A DNA stretch of 64,000 nt, from assembly GCA_021613535.1 (NCBI GenBank), contig CP075496.1:7936001-8000000 (forward strand). Direction: 5' to 3'. Within the stretch, counting starts at the first letter, position 1. Each line of letters starts with the position of its first letter. The notes under the pieces are model-generated. The model worked only from the letters and a program-made list of their open reading frames with translations. It did no database searches and was not told where the DNA came from. Below are positions 12,566 through 22,031 of this stretch, in pieces. This DNA comes from Adineta vaga. Taxonomy: Eukaryota > Rotifera. Made by a program: the position numbers and the translations under genes.

Positions 12566-13781
12566 TTTCTCTGTATAATTATTTCGATTTATAGTCTAAA
12601 ATAACAATCTTAGAAAGTTTAACTGAGAAAAAAATTAACTAGTTCATGTCGATTCTTTATTTCTTGTGCAAATAAAAAACAAAAATCCACAGTTACAAAT
12701 GATTGCTATGCATGCGTACACGTCTGAATAAAAGAGAAAAGTAAGAGGAAAAAACAACATACGGGATATAAAAGTGTTACTCATATTTGACGTCATTGTA
12801 ATGAATAATTTGTATGTATGCAGTGTGTGTTAAAAAGAAAAACGCTTTGTGCGATCGTTTTCTTTTTCAGAAAAGCGAGATTTGGAAAAGTCATATGAAG
12901 AAAATATATGCATAGCAAATAGACAAAATGATAATAATATTATTGTATTTTGACCTCGAGCATGAAGAGTGAAAAGAAGTCAAGCTAAGGGAAACGTGAA
13001 GAAGCAAAGAGAAAGAAAAAAAAATTAGTCCATTCCACACAGAACATGTATACGATAAAGACATTTTCGATTAATTTGAAATACGATATGAATCTATGAC
13101 TCTAAAACTGTAGAGAATAGTCTTATACCTTTATTTGTTGCTCTGTATCATCATTACCATTTTTGTAGGTAACGACAGTACTATCGATGGACATCGATAT
13201 ATTTTTTTCTTTAAATACTAAAATAGACGACATTTTCTTTTATACTTACAAAAAATACATCTTTTGGTTGTAATACAACCTTCTTTTATTATATGTTATC
13301 TGATAAAGATGACGCATTGAAAAGAAGAAACGAAAAAAAAAAGATAATCGAACTGTCGTCATGACACATAAAATGTATAATGTTAAAGTACAGCTTCAAG
13401 TGATTCTATATTATCTTTGAGATAATGTGTCATATTTCAAAAAATAAAGAAAAGATTTTTGAGATAAATTGTTGAATATTACAACAATATTTTTTTATGC
13501 CATCGAGATTGAAACAATAAATCAAAATCAAAGTATTCATGGTTTAATATAATATTCTATAATCATAATCCATCTATCAAAATTCTTATTTATCGATGAG
13601 AATTATCTAATTATTTTTTATACTAAAATAATGTTCGGACATAGAATATCATTGATTCTAATAAATCAACTTTTCTCATTTTAATCTATTACAATGAATA
13701 ACAAAACACTTTGCCTGAGAAGTCATATCTATATCCTGTAATCTTCATTACTGTCATGTCTACACAAATTTTCTTTTGAAC
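12566..13781. other. Divergent intergenic region (stomatin B / bHLH)
   Basis: No coding exon recognised. It must hold the promoter of stomatin copy B (minus) and of the bHLH gene (plus). It is AT-rich with a CRE-like TGACGTCA at about 12789-12796, poly-A tracts, and short stretches that could be 5'UTR exons. Confidence 0.5.
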
Positions 13782-14222
13782 ATGTCTCATCATCTCATTT
13801 TCTTTCATTTAACTATTCTCTTAACTTCATTGATGTATCAACCGTATTGTTCTTGCTGTTACTCAACATTTGATCCAAATTATGAACATCAATATGAAAT
13901 TTGCGATTCAATGTCAACCGAAGAATCTTATGTTACATCTTCCGAACTTAAAAATAAACCAATTCGTCGATCAAAACATATACCACATCATCTACGACCA
14001 AAACATATCGTTGATAAACGTAATACACGTGAACGTCGACGTGTTCATGATGTTAATCAAGCATTTCTTGTACTCAAATCACTTTTACCATTTGATGCAC
14101 ACGATCATGTCAAAGAGCAACTTCAATCTACTCGAATATCAAAAGTTCGTACACTGCGAAAAGCTGTCGATTATATCAAAGCACTTCAAATGATACTAAA
14201 TGAAACAAATTCAAATCTATAG
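13782..14222 (+). CDS. Basic helix-loop-helix transcription factor, Achaete-scute-like
   Basis: An intronless frame of 146 residues with a C-terminal bHLH domain. The basic region DKRNTRERRRVHDVN is at about residues 78-92, with the ERRR core needed for E-box contact. Helix 1 is AFLVLKSLLPF. A loop of about 15 residues follows, then helix 2, ISKVRTLRKAVDYIKALQ. The helix 2 sequence SKVxTLRxAVxYIxALQ is the Achaete-scute (ASCL) signature, although the loop is longer than usual. Such factors dimerise with E proteins and drive neural fate. The first about 28 residues after the ATG at 13782 are strongly hydrophobic and odd for a nuclear protein. The true start may be the internal ATG at about 13911, with the upstream part as 5'UTR. 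It is convergent with calcineurin B, only 33 bp away. Confidence 0.75.
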   Translation: MSHHLIFFHLTILLTSLMYQPYCSCCYSTFDPNYEHQYEICDSMSTEESYVTSSELKNKPIRRSKHIPHHLRPKHIVDKRNTRERRRVHDVNQAFLVLKSLLPFDAHDHVKEQLQSTRISKVRTLRKAVDYIKALQMILNETNSNL

Positions 14223-14255
14223 ATAGGAATATATTGCATATCGTTTGCTTTTCTT

Positions 14256-14961
14256 TTATTGATCATCACTAGTTATTTTATTTAAATGATTCACAATATC
14301 TTCACGAAGACTTGGCCCTATAGCATCACAAAATTCTTTGAATGATATACGTTGATCACCATCTTTATCCGAATAAATGATTGTTTTATCAACAACTTGT
14401 TGTAATTGATCATCTAATAAATTATTTCCGACCATCATTTTTAAAACATGAAATAATTCAGCATTCGTTATATAACCATCTTTATCTAGAACGATAGTTT
14501 ACATTTCACTAATCAAAATGTTAATTTAGAACTATTTCTACTGAATTTTCTTACCAATATCATAGATATTAAAAGCAAATCGTAATTTATGTTGTGTATC
14601 ACCTTTCGAAGCGAAACTATTCATACCTAATATTAAAAGAGGAAATACATTTTTTTTCAGAGAACAAATAACTTCAATCCATGAACAAACCACGTATAAA
14701 TTCAGTGAAATCCACCTGTAAATAGATTCATATCAATATTTATGAGAATAAATTCTATTTAATTATCGAAAAAACCTCGCCATTGCCATCACTATCAAAT
14801 ATATCAATGACTCGTTCAACTAATGGATTCGATGTTAATTCAGGTATTTGCATAAATTCTTTCGCTGATAATGCTCCACTATTATCTTCATCAAGTTTAC
14901 CGAATTTTTGTAACATCTTTCGAATATCTGTTGAATCAATCTGACTAATATCTTGTCCCAT
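14256..14961 (-). CDS. PPP3R1: Calcineurin subunit B (regulatory, EF-hand)
   Basis: Regulatory Ca2+-binding subunit of the Ca/calmodulin-dependent phosphatase calcineurin. The first exon (14776-14961) opens MGQDIS, with Gly2 in a context suited to N-myristoylation. EF hand 1 lies around [15 protein letters not shown] and EF hand 2 around [16 protein letters not shown], which is split by an intron after NGE. EF hand 3 is [16 protein letters not shown], followed by the family-specific [19 protein letters not shown] and EF hand 4, [15 protein letters not shown]. All four loops keep their acidic positions by eye. Four or five short exons stay in phase (G|GMNSF and I|DKDGY junctions). Length matches the usual about 170 residues. 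Its 3' end nearly abuts that of the bHLH gene. Confidence 0.95.
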
Positions 14962-15432
14962 CTTCTATTTACAAACACAAATACATACATTCAATTAGTG
15001 CGCCAATAATCATGTTTTATTCATTTACAAAAAGTCATAACCACGATTCATGACTAAAAAATCTGATGAAAAAGAAAGATGCTGACAGATATTTCATATG
15101 TTTATGTTTTTCTTCTATTCGGATCAAAACTTGCTTAAGAACGTTGAGAAAAAAAAGAAAAAATGGTTTTTATCTAGTTGTTTCTCTTTCTGCTGTTTTT
15201 AATATTTGCACATCAACGGTGCATACGTTTGTCTGAACCAATAGTCAGATTCACGTGGAGACATGACATTTTTTTTCTAAGGCTTTTTCTTTTCCTTTTT
15301 TTTATTTTTATTCTAAAGGTAGAAAGAAAGGAATAAGCATCGGAGCATTACTTTTTTTCTTTCTCACATTTAGCTCGGTTTTTTTTTAACAAATCATTTA
15401 CTTACGACGTTGAACAAGAATAACAGAATATT
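14962..15432. other. Divergent promoter region (calcineurin B / UGM)
   Basis: A 471-bp non-coding gap between two genes that start away from each other. It contains several T-rich runs and no exon signals. It presumably carries both promoters and the 5'UTRs. Confidence 0.55.
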
Positions 15433-16950
15433 ATGAAGGTTGTTATTATTGGTGGAGGACCATGTGGATTGGGAGCTGCCTGGCGAGCTGAAGAGATCCG
15501 ACGTCAAGGTTAGAGCGTATATTTTTATGAATAAAAGAATTTAAAAAATCCTTTTCTTTCGCTTTTTCAAGGTAATACTAAGATTGATTGGACTTTAGTA
15601 GAAGTTTCATCAGATGCTGGTGGTTTAGCACGAACTGTTGTTGATGAACAAGGTTTCTTATGGGATATGGGTGGTCATGTTATATTTTCACATTATGCAT
15701 ATTTTACACGTTTACTTGATTATCTATTACCAAATCCTGGTGATTGGAATTCAAAAATTCGTGAAGCATGGGTATGGATGCGTGGAACATTTATTCCATA
15801 TCCATTACAACAAAATCTTCATCGTTTACCGAAACATGAAATCGTTGCTTGTATTGATGGTCTATTAGAAAATGAACGTCGTCGTTCATCCTTTACTAAA
15901 CCAGCAACGTTTGCTGATTGGATGGAACAATCTTTTGGCCGTGGTTTATGTGATACATTTATGCGTCCATATAATTTTAAAGTTTGGGCATATTCAGCAG
16001 ATAAAATGAATGTCGAATGGATGGGTGAACGTGTCGCAACAGTTAATCTTTCACGTGTTATAAATAATGTTATTCTACAACAAGATGAACTTGGTTGGGG
16101 ACCAAATAATACATTTCGTTTTCCGATGAAAGGTGGAACAGGTGCAATATGGCGTCGTTTAGCTGAAGTTTTACCACAAGAAAAATTTCAATTCAGTAAA
16201 AAAGTTGTCAAAATTGATGCCGTGCAAAAAGTGTTGACATATGAAGATGGTTCATCGGAATCTTACGATGCAATCGTCTCGACAATGCCTCTGAATTGTT
16301 TATGTCAAATTGTTGAAGGTACAACAAAAATTTCACGCTCTGAATTATTAGAAAAATCCAAACAATTTCGTTATTCATCAAGTCATATATTGGGTTTTGG
16401 TTTTGAAGGACAACCACCTGCACATTTATTAACTAAATGTTGGTTATATTTTCCTGAAGATGATTGTCCTTTTTATCGAGCAACTGTTTTTTCTAATTAT
16501 TCACCATATCATGTACCTAAACCAGGCGAACAATGGTCATTAATGTGTGAAGTTGCTGAATCATCGGAAAAACCGGTTGATCTTGCAAATATTATTGCGA
16601 TTGCTGAACAAGGTCTACGAAATACAAAATTAATCGATGATAATACGAAAATTCTTTCTCGTTTTCATATTCGATTAGAATATGGTTATCCAACACCATT
16701 CTTTGGTCGTGATCAACTTTGTGGTCCACTTTTTGATGAATTGGAATCGCATCAAATCTATTCACGTGGTCGATTTGGTTCATGGAAATATGAAGTATCG
16801 AATCAAGATCATTCAATGATGTTAGGCGTAGAAGTTATGGATCGCATTGTTTTTAATACCGAAGAGCTAACACACAAATATCCAGATATTGTTAATGCAA
16901 AACGTGACAATGTTGGCCGTGTACCTTTCATTCCAACTGAAGAAAAATGA
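15433..16950 (+). CDS. UDP-galactopyranose mutase (eukaryotic type)
   Basis: A flavoenzyme that interconverts UDP-galactopyranose and UDP-galactofuranose, supplying galactofuranose for surface glycans. Two exons, 15433-15508 and 15572-16950, give 484 residues, close to the eukaryotic enzymes. The N-terminus KVVIIGGGPCGLGAAW (residues 2-17) is the FAD dinucleotide fold. GGLAR (42-46) and GGHVIFSHY (59-67) match the flavin-facing loop of fungal UGM. DTFMRPYNFKVWAY, WMGERVATVNL and FRFPMKGGTGAIW are hallmarks of the eukaryotic subfamily. The near-terminal RFGSWKYEVSNQDHS matches the conserved substrate/FAD-binding end. No break is seen. Nematodes (GLF-1), fungi and some protists have this enzyme and vertebrates do not. 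Whether it is inherited or acquired here needs a phylogeny. Confidence 0.93.
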
Positions 16951-17110
16951 TATTTAAAGGATAATTTAGGACATTTGTTATTATTCCACAATATATTAAT
17001 ACTTATCGAATACATTTATTTGCTCAGTATAATTTTATTTGAATGTTTTAAAAAAAGATTTTCATGTTTTAAAAAATCAATTTTCTCGCTAATCATTTGA
17101 TGAGTTAAAA

Positions 17111-18451
17111 TTAAATTTTTTGTAAAACTATTAGCATTGTTCCTAATTGAGCTTGTACAAGATTACGGATACGAATTGATGTATACGATAAATTCTGTTC
17201 AATATCATCTATCCATTGTTTAAGATGAGTTTCTAATTCAATTTGAGCATTTTCAAGTACTTGTCTATCTGCTGATGGTTGTTGCAGTTGAAGTGTAATC
17301 GCTCGATCTAACATACTCGTAATCAACATTTTATAAAATACTGAAATATACAATGCATCTACTCGACTAGCAACAGTAGCTGGTACAAGAGTCGAATTAT
17401 CATTGAGTACGGCTTGACGACGACTAGCAGCTGTAGTATTATAACTTTCTAATAACGAACGAGATGCACGATAGAATGATGAATCAATAGTCATAGCTGA
17501 TTTGATTTGTTCAAGTAAATGCATAAGAATAATATTACTTTGATTATCTTTATCAAGTCCTTGAAGAAGTACATCACGTCTTGTTACATTTGGAATAATT
17601 GTTTCGTTTGTTATACTAGCTGATTGAAAATATGGTAGTTCAGCCATGAGAAATACCGTTTTGTTGAAACCAATTTCATTAAGATAATCATAACTTGTCC
17701 CACCGCCTGACATCATTTTTGTTGGATCAATATGAGTATATTCTTCATAATAATCATATAATCTAGGTAAACTTAGTGGACTGTAGATAGCAGGGGCATA
17801 TTGAGTGACCCATGGTGCTTCAGCTTCTCCTTTTGCTAAGAATAAACCTAACGTGGATGGTAGATGTTCTAATTGAGGAAATATATCTGTTAAACATTGA
17901 CTTATATAATAATACATGCCACCAAAACCAGAATTATGTAAACCATAGACAAAATCTGGTTGAGTTAAACGAATTGCATGCATCAATGCCTGTGTTTCAT
18001 TTGAAGGTGTTGTCCAACTATAATTCTTATATGTAATTGGAAACGTCCATTCGACTTGTTCTTCTGCTCGTGGTCGATAAAAATATCGTGCATAATTTTG
18101 AATTGTAAATGGTCCATTAAACCATCCTTCATTGAGACGTGTACCATCAGGGTCAATGCATGGTATTAGATGCCATGTATATGTCTTAAGTAGTTCTGGA
18201 TAATTGAATAGATTATCAAGAAGAAAATCAATAAGAAGAGATCCAATTGGTTCATTAGGATGTGGACATGCATAGAGTAATAATGATTTACTTCCATTAC
18301 TTATAGTTAACATTGGAATTGCTTCACCATTTCGAGAATATCCAATGATTCGATATTGAACAAGATCGGTATGATTCAATGCAACGGAATGTGAATGATT
18401 AAGAAGTTTATTGACAGTAAAAAAATGTGAATAATCTGGAACACTATTCAT
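17111..18451 (-). CDS. M14-family zinc carboxypeptidase, intronless
   Basis: Metallocarboxypeptidase fold. By eye the zinc ligands are His64 and Glu67 in ACPHPNEPIG (the HxxE motif) and His172 in YGLHNSGFGG. CIDPDGTRLNEGW (98-110) matches the NPDG substrate-binding region. Glu271 in FLMAELPYF is placed as the general base. About 446 residues in one uninterrupted exon, unlike most neighbours. The C-terminal about 130 residues are helical and outside the catalytic core. Several N-glycosylation sequons (NHT, NGS, NYS, NET, NKT) suggest a secreted or lumenal protein, but no clear signal peptide follows the ATG at 18449-18451. The frame stays open upstream to about 18500, so an upstream exon could supply one. 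The HPNEPIG form resembles bacterial M14 enzymes, which is grounds to suspect transfer. Confidence 0.8.
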   Translation of the reverse strand: MNSVPDYSHFFTVNKLLNHSHSVALNHTDLVQYRIIGYSRNGEAIPMLTISNGSKSLLLYACPHPNEPIGSLLIDFLLDNLFNYPELLKTYTWHLIPCIDPDGTRLNEGWFNGPFTIQNYARYFYRPRAEEQVEWTFPITYKNYSWTTPSNETQALMHAIRLTQPDFVYGLHNSGFGGMYYYISQCLTDIFPQLEHLPSTLGLFLAKGEAEAPWVTQYAPAIYSPLSLPRLYDYYEEYTHIDPTKMMSGGGTSYDYLNEIGFNKTVFLMAELPYFQSASITNETIIPNVTRRDVLLQGLDKDNQSNIILMHLLEQIKSAMTIDSSFYRASRSLLESYNTTAASRRQAVLNDNSTLVPATVASRVDALYISVFYKMLITSMLDRAITLQLQQPSADRQVLENAQIELETHLKQWIDDIEQNLSYTSIRIRNLVQAQLGTMLIVLQKI

Positions 18452-18933
18452 TAAACTATCATAAATTGATGTAAATTCGATTGATTCTAAAGTAGTAATC
18501 TTTCATTTGATCTAAAAATACATTTCATATCTTACGTGTCATTATGGTACTTTGTATATATAATAGCATTCTAAAGAAAAATTGACAAACCGATTATAAA
18601 AACAAGAAGAATGATTTACTCAAACATACAAGAAACCTTTGTGTAACATCATAGGATTGAAATGAAAAGAGACGTTTGAATAATAACAACGCCAAAGAAA
18701 CACCTGATCAATTTAAATATCACTGAATAACTCAATAGTTTGATGCTTAATCCAAATTTTTATATTTATTTGACATTCTTATCTACCTATGATAGTCTTC
18801 TAAAATAGTATTTTCGTTTCTGCACACGACACATTCTTTTGATATATACGATAATGAATCATTCATACACATTATACTAGTTTGAAACAAGAATATAACA
18901 AATAACACCATTATTTCTACATTTAATTCACTT
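18452..18933. other. Intergenic region
   Basis: No supported gene. It includes the upstream region of the M14 gene and the 3' region of the GPCR gene on the same strand. Short hydrophobic frames on the minus strand (18783-18995) appear to be chance. Confidence 0.5.
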
Positions 18934-19932
18934 CTAAAGACTAGATTCATTATTCGTTTTGAAAACAAGACTATCCGATGTTTTATTTGAATCATTTTTT
19001 TGTCGATGATGATGGCGAAAACTTCTTAATTGTAGAGCTCGTTTCAATTGAGGAGAAACAACTAATAATGTGATACTGCATATGATCAAGCCAATTATAA
19101 TAATAAAACAGAGAAGTCGATAAGACAATGGATGCAAACGTTTTTGTATGGCCATTAATAACCAAAGTAAAACAGCAGCACCACTCGTATTTGAAAGAAC
19201 AATAACTAAAAGAAGCATTCGTTTAATCATTAAAAGATCTCGTTCCATTTGTTTCCATCGTTTTCTAGTTTGCCATGTATGTTTCATATACATAACAATT
19301 TTTAGATAAACTACAATAATACCGGATATAGGTATAGCTACAGATGTGATAGAAATATAGATTGACATCCATGTCTCACTAAAACGATTGAAACAATAAT
19401 TTTCTGTGGATAAATAAATAGCACGAAACCAAACGGGTATCGAAATTAGACTAATACATATCCAATGCATTATAACAAGTTGAAAATGAAATTTAAATGT
19501 ACGATAACGACTTTTATGTGGTGTCATTATTCGCCAGAAACGAAAAAGTGCTTGTAGAAAACAAGAACCATATATACCAGAGGCAAACATACTTACAAAA
19601 TAATTTAATAAACGACAATGCCATGATGGTAAATCTTCTTTCTTTTCAATATAATAAATATCACTATATAAAGTTCTACTAACCATAATTAGAGTAATAC
19701 ATGTTTCACCAATAATATGAATGTATGTATCAATAGAATAGAGAATACCAATTCGACGATTGATATTCTTTGAATTTGATCTTTGAAATTTATCACGAAA
19801 AATCAAACGAAATAAAACAATTGATATGAATAAAACATTAAGAAATGCTAAGATAATTGAAATACTTGTAAAAATAATTGCTGTCAATTTGAGATTTTCG
19901 CTTGATGAAATATTCAATGATAAATTATACAT
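18934..19932 (-). CDS. Intronless rhodopsin-class GPCR (lineage-specific), copy 1
   Basis: A 332-residue single-exon protein with seven hydrophobic helices. The N-terminus NLSLNIS carries two N-glycosylation sequons. TM3 ends in GSCFLQALFRFWRIM, where FRFWR sits in place of the usual E/DRY. The third inner loop is basic (HTWQTRKRWKQMERD). TM7 ends in SITLLVVSPQLKRAL, without a standard NPxxY. A Ser/Arg-rich cytoplasmic tail follows. The overall plan fits a divergent family-A receptor. Unusual receptors of this intronless kind are numerous in rotifers and other invertebrates, and ligands are unknown. A paralogue lies 1.25 kb upstream on the same strand and shares the TM3 block almost exactly. 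Confidence 0.75.
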   Translation of the reverse strand: MYNLSLNISSSENLKLTAIIFTSISIILAFLNVLFISIVLFRLIFRDKFQRSNSKNINRRIGILYSIDTYIHIIGETCITLIMVSRTLYSDIYYIEKKEDLPSWHCRLLNYFVSMFASGIYGSCFLQALFRFWRIMTPHKSRYRTFKFHFQLVIMHWICISLISIPVWFRAIYLSTENYCFNRFSETWMSIYISITSVAIPISGIIVVYLKIVMYMKHTWQTRKRWKQMERDLLMIKRMLLLVIVLSNTSGAAVLLWLLMAIQKRLHPLSYRLLCFIIIIGLIICSITLLVVSPQLKRALQLRSFRHHHRQKNDSNKTSDSLVFKTNNESSL

Positions 19933-21185
19933 TGATTAAGATTTTCAATCTGAAACAAAAGAATTTTGACAACAGATCTTTATTAATTATTTGTTTATTT
20001 TATCTTGAAATGAATATATTACGAAATAAAGTATTAAATACTTCTTTGAAGTGATAATACAATTCTGACTTCATGAATATGTATGTTATAAAAAATTCTA
20101 TGATGTTCTTACTTTATTTCAATGTACTAATAATGTTCCGTTACTTTTATCGTTTAATAATAAAGAAAAGTGTCCGTAGTACGAACAATTAGAATAAAGT
20201 ACTTACTTGCTTAATCACTTTTTCTGATAGAAATAAAAGTAAATGATATATTCATTTCTCGAGAAACGAAAGAGATTTTTCCTTTGTTAGAAACCTTCAC
20301 TAAGATTTTGTCAGTACATGTTCGCAAGAACTTAAATCATACGTTGTCACGAACTAATCTCTTTATAATTTTAGTATTGAAGGAATATCTAGAAGCATGT
20401 AGCATAAATTATTTAACTAATAATTCATATATCAGATTGACAAGAAAATTAATCTCACAAATACTATTATTATTATTTCTAGAAACATGCAATTAAGTTT
20501 ACTATCTATCATTGTTTCCCAGAAAAGGATTATTCCATCTAATTACATTCAAAGAAGATTAACACATATATAAATGAAGTTACAATGAAATTGTTTTTTT
20601 TTTATGAGAGGATGCTTTAGAAGAAAAGTAAAACATGGTAGATTATCGAGTAGTACGAAATATATTTATAGATATATGCAATACTTGAATTAAATTGATG
20701 GACTTGTTAATCATCTATTATCTCTTCAAGAACGAACGAAAACAGAAAGTCACGTTTCTTCAGCTGATTAATCGCACGTCAATCATCGCTTAGACATACT
20801 AGATTATTGTTTTGCTTCAGAATAAAACTACTTGACGCATGCAAATACAAGAAACACGATACATACTCAAAAGCAAGTTTCATAAATAATTCTTTCATAT
20901 TTCTAACTAATTCATTGGCCTACTTTTAAACAGTTTCTATTAAAAGTAAATATTTTCATAGTTTTCCTCTGTTTGTTGTATATAGAAAAGAATCGGATGT
21001 TAATGATGATATTCGAATTTTGTTGAGCAGGAAGAAAAAAAAACAAGAAAACAATATTTTCATTCAAGTCAGTTTGGAAATTCTTTAGAATGATGCCATT
21101 TCTTCATTATTGTTTGTAGGAATATTGTGCTTTGGTATTCGACACTTATTTTGATTTTTTTTATATTTGGATCGGATGGCTCGAT
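19933..21185. other. Spacer between GPCR paralogues
   Basis: AT-rich sequence with no convincing exon. It contains the promoter side of GPCR copy 1. Beyond the end of copy 2 (21060-21185), the other reading frame still encodes a few receptor-like residues (see the finding on the frameshift). Confidence 0.5.
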
Positions 21186-22031
21186 TCAATTGGGGTGATC
21201 ATAGAATAAAGCAATACTACATAGAATCATGGATAATATGATTGTAAATCGAAGTAATCGATAAAAAAGTGAAAGAAAACGTTGATCAATCAATGTAACT
21301 ATCCAAAGTATAATGCCAGCACTACTCGTTTGAACAATAATGATTACTAAAAGAAAAATTCGTCGAACTAATAAAGCATCACGTTTAATAGATTTCAAAC
21401 GTTTTCGATTTTGCGAAAGATGTTTTATATAAAGAATAAGCTTCATATAAAGAATAAATAATCCAGTCACAGGTATAATAACTGTCATACATGCAATATA
21501 TATTGCTGGTAAGATTCTATCAAAAGGAATCAAACAAATATGATCAGATTCAATATAAACTGAATAATAAAAACTAGGTAATAATAGTAAAATAATTGTT
21601 ATCCAATGAAAAATGATTAATAGAATATGAAAATATAAATTCTGAAAAACTTTTCGCTTCGGTAACATTATTCTCCAGAAACGAAAGAGTGCTTGTAAAA
21701 AACATGAACCATAAATTCCAGATGCAAATAAAGGCATTAAATATGCTAAGAAATGACAATATTGTGGAACATGATTTTCCTTATATTTATTCTCATATAA
21801 ATCACGACGTAATGTTTGAATACACATTAGTAAAAGTGTGACTAATATTCCAATCAAATGTATATATGTATTAATAGAATGAAGAAGACCGACACGTCGA
21901 CCATTAGTTTTAGTTGAATATTTCGTAAATTTACCATAATTAAGAAAGAAAAGAATCAAAATGAAATTAAAAATAATACCTAGAATACTTAATATTACGG
22001 CAATAAGAATGAGACTAGTGCCAGATGACAT
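21186..22031 (-). pseudogene. Intronless GPCR, copy 2, C-terminus probably lost by frameshift
   Basis: Paralogue of the gene at 18934-19932. It opens MSSGTSLILIAVILSILG and keeps all helices up to TM7, including FASGIYGSCFLQALFRFWRIM minus its last residues and a basic third inner loop (HLSQNRKRLKSIKRD). The frame ends abruptly in TM7 with CSIALFYDHPN, where copy 1 has CSITLLVVSPQLKRAL plus a tail of about 40 residues. Reading on in the next frame gives SMITPIESSHP, which lines up with VVSPQLKRAL, so a one-base indel near 21205-21215 is likely. That frame also stops soon. The product would lack the cytoplasmic tail. It could be an early pseudogene, a sequencing error or a tailless receptor, so the call stays open. 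Confidence 0.6.
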
